Shown here in pieces: positions 1-5,051 of a stretch of DNA of 5,051 nucleotides. The stretch lies in assembly GCA_029262935.1 (NCBI GenBank), contig JAJCYK010000297.1:1-5051 (forward strand), written 5' to 3'. The position numbers and the translations under genes are program-made. Within the stretch, counting starts at the first letter, position 1. Each line of letters opens with the position of its first letter. This DNA is from Cytophagales bacterium (GTDB lineage: Bacteria > Bacteroidota > Bacteroidia > Cytophagales > Cyclobacteriaceae). The notes beneath the pieces are model-generated. The model saw only the letters and a list, made by a program, of their open reading frames with translations, made no database searches and had not been told where the DNA came from.

Positions 1-528
1 CTTAAAGATGCTAAGATAGGCGGTGCCTGGACCTGGCACCAAGATTATGGCTATTGGTACCAAAATGGATTGCTATTCCCAAACCTTTGTAGTGTGATGA
101 TTGCGGTGGACCGCAGCACCAAAGAAAATGGTTGCTTACAAGTACTAGCCGGATCCCATAAAATGGGACGGATAAACCATGTTTTAAGCGGTGAACAAGC
201 AGGTGCTGATATGGAGCGGGTGTCAGAAATCGAAAAAGTATTGCCTAAAGTATACTGCGAAATGGCTCCTGGTGATGCTTTGTTTTTTCACAGCAATACA
301 CTGCATGCCTCTGCTGCCAATGCCTCGGACCACAGCAGGTGGTCTATGATCTGTTGTTATAACAAAGCGGACAATCATCCTTACAAAGAATCTCACCATC
401 CGGGTTATACACCTTTACACAAAGTCGCCGACAGTAAAATCATTGAGGTAGGCAAGAAGAATGTTTCCAACCAGGTGGATTACGCTGATTTAAAGCAAAG
501 TGACCAAAGTGCCGCTAGTTTAAAGTAG
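1..528 (+). CDS. PhyH-family Fe(II)/2-oxoglutarate dioxygenase, 5' end missing
   Basis: This is the C-terminal 175 residues of a phytanoyl-CoA dioxygenase (PhyH) family protein. The reading frame is open from base 1, so the true start lies left of the window, and roughly the first 90 to 120 residues are probably missing. The facial triad of this non-haem iron fold is visible. The HxD pair is His (37-39) and Asp (43-45), in the stretch [11 protein letters not shown]. The distal His (304-306) is in NTLHAS, and the Arg expected to bind the 2-oxoglutarate carboxylate (337-339) follows 11 residues later in SRWS. The segment [17 protein letters not shown] is also typical of the family. Enzymes of this kind couple oxidative decarboxylation of 2-oxoglutarate to hydroxylation of a small molecule, in the cytoplasm. 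The general pattern resembles PHYHD1-like members, but the substrate cannot be read from the sequence. The last 15 or so residues form a polar Lys/Ser/Gln tail outside the fold. The gene converges on the next one with a 3-base gap. Confidence 0.9.
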   Translation, partial: LKDAKIGGAWTWHQDYGYWYQNGLLFPNLCSVMIAVDRSTKENGCLQVLAGSHKMGRINHVLSGEQAGADMERVSEIEKVLPKVYCEMAPGDALFFHSNTLHASAANASDHSRWSMICCYNKADNHPYKESHHPGYTPLHKVADSKIIEVGKKNVSNQVDYADLKQSDQSAASLK

Positions 529-531
529 GAC

Positions 532-1590
532 TTATTCCCTATCTTGTTCGTTCAATCCTAAGTCAAGTTGGTCATAGGCACGTTGTTCCACGCGTATGCG
601 CCTCCTAATCAAATTGGCATAGTCCTTGGCGTCTTTGTTACCATACCGCACATAAGATGTCTCAGCCCAATCAAGGGCATCATCAAAGTCTCCTAAAACT
701 TCATATCCAATAGCAATGTTGTAAGCCAAGTACCCAGCATCCTTATTTCGAGCCTGACTTAAGCCACTTTTCCAAACGTCTATGGCTTCTTGCCACTTAG
801 CTACATCCGCATACCGTGTACCTTGCTCTAGCTGCGGTGACTTTTTTGATTTCCCTCTGAATGAACGAGATAGTCGTATTGGCATAGGAGCTACTTTATA
901 AGCGTAATTCTCACCTACAGATCTGCTTAGGTATCGAGTAGCGTCACTTTTGGAAGTTAGCCGGAGAATTGCTTCAGGCAAGTTACTTCCAGAGGCTTCC
1001 CAAGTATGCGTATCCGAAAGCAACTGTTGGTCCACGAGTTTGCGATCCGCAACATTGTAGAGTCTGATACCGATGGTGATATTACCAATCCCCCGGGCGT
1101 AATATTTTGAAGATTCTGTTGCCTCACTATTTTCTTTTACCAATTTACGTCCCTTGGTGACCACAAAATCCGTATCAAAAATTTCTAAGGATACCACAGC
1201 ATCGGCCCCATGTTCGCGGCATAGCTCTTCTGCCTGTTCCCAAGAAATGGGCTCCGGAAAAGCCCGAGTTAAGCTATTGCCTGGAAGTTTCTTAGTAGCC
1301 ATCTTAATGTTGAAACGAGCCGAATAACCCAATTGTTGATTTAAGCTAACCAACAATTCTTCTGCGCCGGACTGATCTTCCCCAGGTAGTTCACCCGTAA
1401 AAATTCCTTCAAGCACATTCACGGCACCTTTATTTTGGACCGTGCGATCAACGATTAACAACGTCTTTACGGATGCTGGCAGGGTAATTTCTGCGGGGCG
1501 CATGGAATTAATAGATACACTTCGCGGACCTCCGCATGAAGCGGATAAAAATAGCATTACTGATAAAAAATAATAAGTAGATCTTTTCAT
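532..1590 (-). CDS. Secreted TPR-containing lipoprotein, DUF6340-like
   Basis: This is a complete 352-residue protein of unknown function. The N-terminus (MKRSTYYFLSVMLFLSASC) is a short positively charged, hydrophobic signal ending at Cys19, so it is probably a lipoprotein cut by signal peptidase II. The lipobox S16-A17-S18-C19 is not ideal, because the expected Leu is at -4 rather than -3. The segment after it (about residues 29-50, with RPAEITLPASVKTLLIVDR) and the middle of the protein look like the Bacteroidota lipoprotein group DUF6340. That assignment rests on remembered family pattern, not a search. Residues 120-145 (SWEQAEELCREHGADAVVSLEIFD) suggest an alpha/beta unit. Residues 255-330 contain two TPR-like helical hairpins (KWQEAIDVWKSGL and GYEVLGDFDDALDWAE), which would serve protein-protein contact at the membrane or periplasm. 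The ATG at 1590 is chosen because the signal peptide begins there and an AGAGG lies just upstream. The gene appears to be transcribed alone, divergent from the CIA30 gene. Confidence 0.85.
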   Translation of the reverse strand: MKRSTYYFLSVMLFLSASCGGPRSVSINSMRPAEITLPASVKTLLIVDRTVQNKGAVNVLEGIFTGELPGEDQSGAEELLVSLNQQLGYSARFNIKMATKKLPGNSLTRAFPEPISWEQAEELCREHGADAVVSLEIFDTDFVVTKGRKLVKENSEATESSKYYARGIGNITIGIRLYNVADRKLVDQQLLSDTHTWEASGSNLPEAILRLTSKSDATRYLSRSVGENYAYKVAPMPIRLSRSFRGKSKKSPQLEQGTRYADVAKWQEAIDVWKSGLSQARNKDAGYLAYNIAIGYEVLGDFDDALDWAETSYVRYGNKDAKDYANLIRRRIRVEQRAYDQLDLGLNEQDRE

Positions 1591-1592
1591 TG

Positions 1593-1597
1593 CCTCT
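1593..1597 (-). promoter_or_regulatory. Shine-Dalgarno-like AGAGG before the lipoprotein gene
   Basis: Read on the minus strand, AGAGG lies 2 bases before the ATG of the lipoprotein gene, within CAGAGGCA-ATG. The spacing is shorter than usual, so it may be only weakly functional. It is the only purine-rich ribosome-binding candidate I see near any start in the window. Bacteroidota often initiate without a Shine-Dalgarno sequence. Confidence 0.35.
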
Positions 1598-1692
1598 GAA
1601 ACAAATTAAAAGGTAAAGGTAAATGGCATACCGGACTAAAACTGGCCAATTTTCCTACTCAGTCTATTCATGTAAGATTATGATGATTAATA

Positions 1693-1710
1693 GTTTAGGT
1701 CGTTTAGGTT
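1693..1710 (+). repeat. Tandem 9-bp direct repeat GTTTAGGT(C/T)
   Basis: Two adjacent copies of GTTTAGGTY differ only at the last base. They lie about 90 bases upstream of the preferred CIA30 start. They could be a binding site for a regulator on the promoter of either divergent gene, or simply chance. The repeat itself is certain. Any function is inference. Confidence 0.5.
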
Positions 1711-1794
1711 GTGATTATTAACGTTCCTGAAAACTATTTGCAATTTTCCGGGTTTATTATGTGTCTCAACAGTACTATGGAACATATCTTATCA

Positions 1795-2283
1795 ATGAGC
1801 CAAACACTTTTCGAATTTGCTTGCTGTGAAGAACTCGCAAATTGGCAGGTAGCAAATGATGACGTAATGGGGGGCAATTCCACGAGCCATTTGAACTGGA
1901 ATACCTCCAAAACCATTACATTTTCCGGTGAGTTATCTCAGGAAAACAAAGGCGGTTTTGCCTCGGCACGTACCTTGATTTCTAATTTTGAGGCCAAATC
2001 TGGTGTTTCACTACGTATAAGAGGAGACCTAAAGTATAAGTTTAAACTGCGGACAGATCCATTTCTTGATGGCATTAACTATGTGCATCCCTTTCAAGGA
2101 AACTACAATCAATGGCAAGAGATACATTTGCCATTTAGTGATTTTAAGCCTTCGTTTCGGGGTTTGATTTTGCCAGATGCTGCTCCCTTGGATCCTAGCA
2201 AAATACAGCAAATTGGCATACTAATTAGTGACTCTCAAACGGGACCTTTTAGTTTAGAGATTGATTGGATAAAAGCCTACTGA
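1795..2283 (+). CDS. CIA30-domain protein (NDUFAF1-like)
   Basis: A 162-residue protein, almost all of it one CIA30 domain, named after the mitochondrial complex I assembly factor CIA30/NDUFAF1. Numbered from the ATG at 1795, it shows LFEF near residue 4, then NWQVANDDVMGGNS (about 16-29), FSGELSQENKGGFASAR (about 43-59), LRIRGDLKYKFKLR (about 73-86), WQEIHLPFSDFKP (about 107-119) and a terminal GPFSLEIDWIKAY. All are recognisable CIA30 blocks in the right order, and they predict a beta-sandwich similar to carbohydrate-binding folds. The frame is open back to a GTG at 1711, with further ATGs at 1759 and 1777. I prefer 1795 because homologues usually begin just before the LF-x-F strand and the upstream residues look neither conserved nor like a signal peptide. 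No start has a good ribosome-binding site. The role of bacterial members is unclear. No respiratory complex I genes are nearby, so a complex I role is not supported here. Confidence 0.85.
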   Translation: MSQTLFEFACCEELANWQVANDDVMGGNSTSHLNWNTSKTITFSGELSQENKGGFASARTLISNFEAKSGVSLRIRGDLKYKFKLRTDPFLDGINYVHPFQGNYNQWQEIHLPFSDFKPSFRGLILPDAAPLDPSKIQQIGILISDSQTGPFSLEIDWIKAY

Positions 2284-2290
2284 TAACTGT

Positions 2291-4231
2291 TTACCATCCG
2301 CCGCCGCCACCACCGCCGCCACCGCCGCCTGAAGAGCCGCCACCCCCAGAAAATCCACCCCCGCTACTAGAGCTCGACCCTGGAGGTGTGGAAGAACTAG
2401 CCAAAGCGCTGGAGAATGAAGAGCTCAAGTTGGAGGCGAATTTAGTGGAACCAATGTCACTCCAATTTTTGCTCCCAGAATACCATACAGGATGATAACC
2501 ACCTGTTTGCCCTGGAACGTTTTGTACGGATTTTAAGACATCTTCAAATTGCTTTCCCCACTCATTGGCCACACCTAGTGCCATGGCATAGGGTAACATC
2601 TTTTCGAAATGTTCAGGTGTTCGCTCTGGTGGATTGATAAGATTCATCCGATGTTTCTCCGCCGTTGAGAGATACATTTTAAAGCCATCTATTCTATCCA
2701 TAACCGACCTCCCAAATATGGTGGGAGCCTCTAACCAATGGTAAAACATAATGTTCACTAATAATAAGAGTGCACCTACAATCAATAGCATGAAGGGCAA
2801 GCGTATGCCGGTCAACCATATCACTAAAAACTCCGCCCCCAAAAATGGCATAGAAAATAGCGTGAAGAAAATAGCCGTTGCTTTCTGGGCCCAGCCATTT
2901 TGAATCACATTTTTCCAGGCAGCAAGAGCCGTTGAAACCAAAGCTGTGCAACCTACTGTCCATATGGACAACCAAAGTAGGATGCCAAAATCGTCTCCAT
3001 TGGCATCGAAATCCGAGACGATAAACATAATCCCAATAGTCAATACGGTCAAAAGGACTCCCGGTATTAACCAGTAACGGTTTAACTTAAAATACTCCCT
3101 ACGAAAGTCGTCTTTAAGGCTTCCTCTTAAAGCTGACATCGCAGATCTGACAGTAGCGTGTTTCGAATTGGTCAGTTTTAATTTGGTACCGCTTCCCGAA
3201 AATAATTGAGCCAACATGAGTCGTTCGCCTTCCGCTATCCCATCTGGTTCCTGGGCCTCCAAGTGAAGCGTGTACACCTTGGACTTTTCTGTGATCTTGA
3301 TGGCCCCTTTTACTGCCATACTAATTATGGAAGCAGCAAATGCTGAATTGTCAAAACCCATTTTATAGATATAGCGAGCTGCCGCTGGTCCTAATTGGTC
3401 CGGCGCTTCAAACAGCGGTACCACCGTACCCGAATCCGGATCTTTGCCCACGATGGTCCAAGCAAAAAGGTAATAGAAAAAAATTACTATCAAACCGGTG
3501 AGCCCTATTAAGGCTGCTTTGTTGTCCCTGAAAAACCAACCTATTTTGTCTTGTAATGAAGGCTCTCGCACCACGCCCTTAGGCCAGGAAACGGCTACTG
3601 ACAATCCTTCAAAAGCACTAAGGCCTTTGGTCATTCTTACTTCTAAAGTATGGTCCCCGGACTGCGTTAAAATGCAATCGCATTTCACGGCTCCTTGGGG
3701 TCCTGAATATCCTGTAAACTGAATGATGTTTGCTCCTTCTGGTAAATAGATGGTTGCCTGAGCACTGTCAATAGGAAAGGTCCATCCTGTAGCAATTACG
3801 TTCCAATAAAGCTCATCGGAATCGTCAAAATAACCCAATTGACGGTTGGTGGTATATACGATTTCATAGGTATAGATATTTGAACTTAAGAAGGTATTCG
3901 CATCCCCTATATACAGGTTGATAAACCTTCCTTCCTTTTTTAAATGGAAGGGCTCATCTACTCCGTCCTTTCTTACTTCTTCCACATGAAAGCGAACAGC
4001 CACGTTATTTCCCATTCTGTCCTCGTATTTCACGGGAAATGCCCGATAGATACCCCTTCTAATGTCAATACCTTGGCTTTGTACTTTTATAGTTTCCGTG
4101 ACCCTCATGGTGCCGTCTACCGTCACCTCTATGTCACTATCGTAATTGAGGATACGTTCGCTATCTTGAGCAGATAATGACAACGTTCCCCAAAGGACTA
4201 ACAAACAGGGGAGCAAATGTTTCTTAAACAT
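2291..4231 (-). CDS. DUF2207 family membrane protein with poly-Gly C-terminus
   Basis: A complete 646-residue DUF2207 protein. Residues 1-21 are a signal peptide (cut probable after SLSA). Residues 22-220 form the extracytoplasmic beta-rich N-terminal domain, with family motifs RRGIYRAFPV (58-67) and YFDDSDELYWNVIATGWTFPI (134-154). A first membrane segment (about 238-261) leads into WTIVGKDPD. A soluble domain with LGPAAARYIYKMGFDNSAFAA (280-300) and SMAVKGAIKI follows, then four more membrane segments (about 386-405, 416-438, 452-474, 478-498). The conserved motif TAEKHRMNLINPPERTPEHF with LPYAMALGV (523-555) comes next. The tail (about 600-646) is Ser- then Gly-rich and ends in 11 glycines and a single Trp, a form common in this family. 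No enzymatic residues are apparent, and the function is unknown. It starts 3 bases after the LemA stop codon, so the two are almost certainly cotranscribed and perhaps translationally coupled. It converges on the CIA30 gene. Confidence 0.95.
   Translation of the reverse strand: MFKKHLLPCLLVLWGTLSLSAQDSERILNYDSDIEVTVDGTMRVTETIKVQSQGIDIRRGIYRAFPVKYEDRMGNNVAVRFHVEEVRKDGVDEPFHLKKEGRFINLYIGDANTFLSSNIYTYEIVYTTNRQLGYFDDSDELYWNVIATGWTFPIDSAQATIYLPEGANIIQFTGYSGPQGAVKCDCILTQSGDHTLEVRMTKGLSAFEGLSVAVSWPKGVVREPSLQDKIGWFFRDNKAALIGLTGLIVIFFYYLFAWTIVGKDPDSGTVVPLFEAPDQLGPAAARYIYKMGFDNSAFAASIISMAVKGAIKITEKSKVYTLHLEAQEPDGIAEGERLMLAQLFSGSGTKLKLTNSKHATVRSAMSALRGSLKDDFRREYFKLNRYWLIPGVLLTVLTIGIMFIVSDFDANGDDFGILLWLSIWTVGCTALVSTALAAWKNVIQNGWAQKATAIFFTLFSMPFLGAEFLVIWLTGIRLPFMLLIVGALLLLVNIMFYHWLEAPTIFGRSVMDRIDGFKMYLSTAEKHRMNLINPPERTPEHFEKMLPYAMALGVANEWGKQFEDVLKSVQNVPGQTGGYHPVWYSGSKNWSDIGSTKFASNLSSSFSSALASSSTPPGSSSSSGGGFSGGGGSSGGGGGGGGGGGW
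2297..2380 (-). repeat. GGN-codon low-complexity tract encoding the Gly/Ser tail
   Basis: The last codons of the DUF2207 gene are a GC-rich run of glycine codons (GGC, GGT and GGA, with 11 consecutive at 2297-2329), then shorter Gly/Ser blocks. Mixed third positions mean it is not a perfect triplet repeat, although short GGC runs occur. It is much more GC-rich than its surroundings. On the plus strand the same bases read as a spurious proline-rich frame. Confidence 0.9.
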
Positions 4232-4234
4232 AAA

Positions 4235-4783
4235 TCAGAACTTTACTTCTGGCACCTCACGCTCTGAGTTATCAATCTCAAAGTATTCGGCAATATTGAA
4301 ACCAAAGCTACCAGCTACTAAATTGCTTGGAAAAGATTCAATCAGAATATTGAAATCTCTAGCAGTACCATTGTAATAGCGTCGGGCCATTTGAATATGT
4401 TCTTCTAACCCGGAAAGTTCCGTTTGTAATTGCCTAAAATTTTGATCCGCTTTGAGCTCGGGATAATTTTCCGCCACGGCGAACAGATTCAATAAGGACT
4501 GAGAAAGGGCAGATTCCGCAGCTCCTTGTGCCGCAACTCCATCCGCCTTCACACTCTGAGAACGCAATTCTGTAACTTGCTTGAATAGGTCTTCTTCATG
4601 TGTGGCATATCCTTTAACAGTTTCCAATAAATTAGGGATTAGGTCCGTACGTCGTTTTAGCTGCACGTCAATACCACTCCAGCCCTCTTTGACTAAATTT
4701 TTGTGCTTAACCAGACGGTTGTAAATGGATATGGCCCAAAAGACCATTAATACAATTAGTACTCCTACTATTAATGCAATCAT
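4235..4783 (-). CDS. lemA: LemA family protein
   Basis: A complete 182-residue LemA family protein. Residues 2-20 form one hydrophobic segment, either a membrane anchor or a signal anchor, with no charged residue until Arg23. The hallmark block follows: YNRLVKHKNLVKEGWSGIDV (21-40), then QLKRRTDLIPNLLETVKGYA (41-60) and THEE. Long amphipathic helices make up most of the rest, including LLNLFAVAENYPELKADQNF (97-116) and LEEHIQMARRYYNGTARDFN (126-145), as expected for the helical-bundle fold of this family. Length is typical (about 180-200). Its biochemical function is not established. Members are usually membrane-anchored and are often encoded beside DUF2207 or TPM-domain membrane proteins. 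Here the partner is the DUF2207 gene 3 bases downstream. The ATG at 4783 is chosen because it opens the membrane segment directly. There is no clear Shine-Dalgarno, and the leader is AT-rich. Confidence 0.95.
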   Translation of the reverse strand: MIALIVGVLIVLMVFWAISIYNRLVKHKNLVKEGWSGIDVQLKRRTDLIPNLLETVKGYATHEEDLFKQVTELRSQSVKADGVAAQGAAESALSQSLLNLFAVAENYPELKADQNFRQLQTELSGLEEHIQMARRYYNGTARDFNILIESFPSNLVAGSFGFNIAEYFEIDNSEREVPEVKF

Positions 4784-4852
4784 GAAATGAAAATTAATTT
4801 AGAAAATATAATAATTTATACCATAGCTGGCATTTGGTGAGTTGTAGTGCTA
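4784..4852 (-). promoter_or_regulatory. AT-rich leader of the lemA-DUF2207 pair, possible promoter
   Basis: A 69-base gap separates the VOC gene stop from the lemA start. Read on the minus strand, its second half is strongly AT-rich and contains TATATTTT, one base off the Bacteroidota -7 consensus TAnnTTTG. No convincing TTTG lies at the expected -33 distance. A short ATAGC/GCTAT inverted repeat is too weak to call as a terminator for the upstream gene. The lemA pair may therefore have its own promoter or be read through from the VOC gene. Confidence 0.3.
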
Positions 4853-5051
4853 TCACTTTTTGTATTCATCGTTAATTTCAATCCAGTACCCATTGGGGTC
4901 TTGAAAGTACACTTGCACGACACCATCCACCCTAAGGTTCGGTCCTTTTTTAGTCCCGGCCCAGTCACTCATTTCAAGATTATGTTTTTCTAACACATCT
5001 AAGACCGCCTCAAAATTGGGGGTACTCCAAGCCAAATGGGTTTGTTTTATT
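4853..5051 (-). CDS. VOC/glyoxalase-fold protein, 5' end missing
   Basis: The C-terminal 65 residues of a vicinal oxygen chelate (glyoxalase/bleomycin resistance/dioxygenase) superfamily protein. The frame stays open to the right edge, and the first residues seen are IKQTHLAW. This corresponds to the second beta-alpha-beta-beta-beta module of a protein normally about 120-135 residues long. The His of THLAW (5036-5038) and the Glu of YWIEIND (4877-4879) stand where the family's metal ligands usually sit, and YFQDPNGYWIEIN is the typical terminal strand motif. The N-terminal module is outside the window, so the reaction cannot be assigned. Small-molecule isomerase, lyase or dioxygenase, and binding-only resistance proteins, are all possible. 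A TTG at 5033-5035 could start a shorter frame but would remove the His strand, so it is not a plausible start. The gene is in the same orientation as lemA, 69 bases upstream of it. Confidence 0.85.
   Translation of the reverse strand, partial: IKQTHLAWSTPNFEAVLDVLEKHNLEMSDWAGTKKGPNLRVDGVVQVYFQDPNGYWIEINDEYKK

Larger units (their letters stand above)
1591..1794. promoter_or_regulatory. Divergent intergenic region between lipoprotein and CIA30 genes
   Basis: This region must contain the promoters for two divergent genes. I find no clean match to the Bacteroidota promoter (TTTG at -33, TAnnTTTG at -7) in either direction. Visible elements are a GGTAAAGGTAAA doublet (1612-1623), a TGAT-rich patch near 1680-1690 and a tandem 9-mer, GTTTAGGTC-GTTTAGGTT, at 1693-1710. 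The reading frame of the CIA30 gene is open from a GTG at 1711, so the right part of this region could be coding if translation starts earlier than assigned. I see no hairpin followed by a U-run and no riboswitch. Confidence 0.4.

Noticed and set aside
70..528. TTG at 70 as the start of the dioxygenase gene
   Set aside because: The frame is open back to base 1, and the residues before 70 include the HxD iron ligands, so the gene is truncated by the window rather than starting there.
529..564. Inverted repeat GACTTA (529-534) / TAAGTC (559-564) as a bidirectional terminator
   Set aside because: The stem is only 6 AT-rich base pairs with a loop of about 24 bases, lies inside the lipoprotein gene and has no U-run.
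1734..2211. Minus-strand open frames opposite the CIA30 gene (1734-1916 and 2029-2211)
   Set aside because: The plus-strand CIA30 domain accounts for this sequence. The 60-residue antisense peptides have no protein-like features.
2265..2495. Plus-strand open frame encoding a proline-rich peptide
   Set aside because: It is the reverse complement of the Gly/Ser tail of the DUF2207 gene and overlaps the end of the CIA30 gene. The proline run is an artefact of GGN codons read on the other strand.
2694..4177. Small open frames at 2694-2975 (-), 3498-3722 (+) and 3944-4177 (+)
   Set aside because: All lie within the strongly supported DUF2207 coding sequence in other frames and show no recognisable domain or signal.
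4821..4855. ATAGC/GCTAT inverted repeat after the VOC gene as a terminator
   Set aside because: The stem has five base pairs and a loop of about 20 bases with no U-run, which is too weak to distinguish from chance.
1..5051. Defence system, mobile element, CRISPR array or RNA gene
   Set aside because: I looked across both strands and found no repeat-spacer pattern, transposase, integrase, tRNA-like cloverleaf or toxin-antitoxin pair. All coding sequence belongs to recognisable cellular families.

Overview
This 5,051-base window looks like ordinary chromosomal DNA of a member of the Bacteroidota, probably an environmental or marine lineage. The evidence is a lipoprotein of a type seen mainly in that phylum, weak or absent Shine-Dalgarno sequences, AT-rich gene leaders and moderate GC content. 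This is inferred from gene content, because the window has no rRNA or other marker gene. There are no tRNAs, insertion sequences, CRISPR arrays or phage genes.

The layout is six protein genes, two of them cut by the window edges. On the left, the 3' part of a PhyH-family iron/2-oxoglutarate dioxygenase (+) runs tail to tail, with a 3-base gap, into a secreted TPR-containing lipoprotein (-) resembling the DUF6340 group. A region of about 200 bases separates that lipoprotein from a divergent CIA30-domain protein (+). The CIA30 gene ends 7 bases from the end of a convergent three-gene minus-strand block. In transcription order the block is a VOC/glyoxalase-fold protein (cut by the right edge), a LemA-family membrane-anchored coiled-coil protein, and a DUF2207 multi-TM protein with a glycine-run C-terminus.

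The best-supported functional unit is the LemA-DUF2207 pair. The genes are 3 bases apart in the same orientation, and both products are predicted to sit in the inner membrane. This is a recurrent gene pairing in bacteria whose biochemical role is not settled. The other genes look like independent transcription units with no evident shared pathway.

I found no convincing undescribed system. The points worth a second look are the glycine tract, the two near-zero convergent junctions, the start choice and tandem 9-mer upstream of the CIA30 gene, and a bacterial homologue of a mitochondrial complex I assembly domain with no complex I genes beside it.
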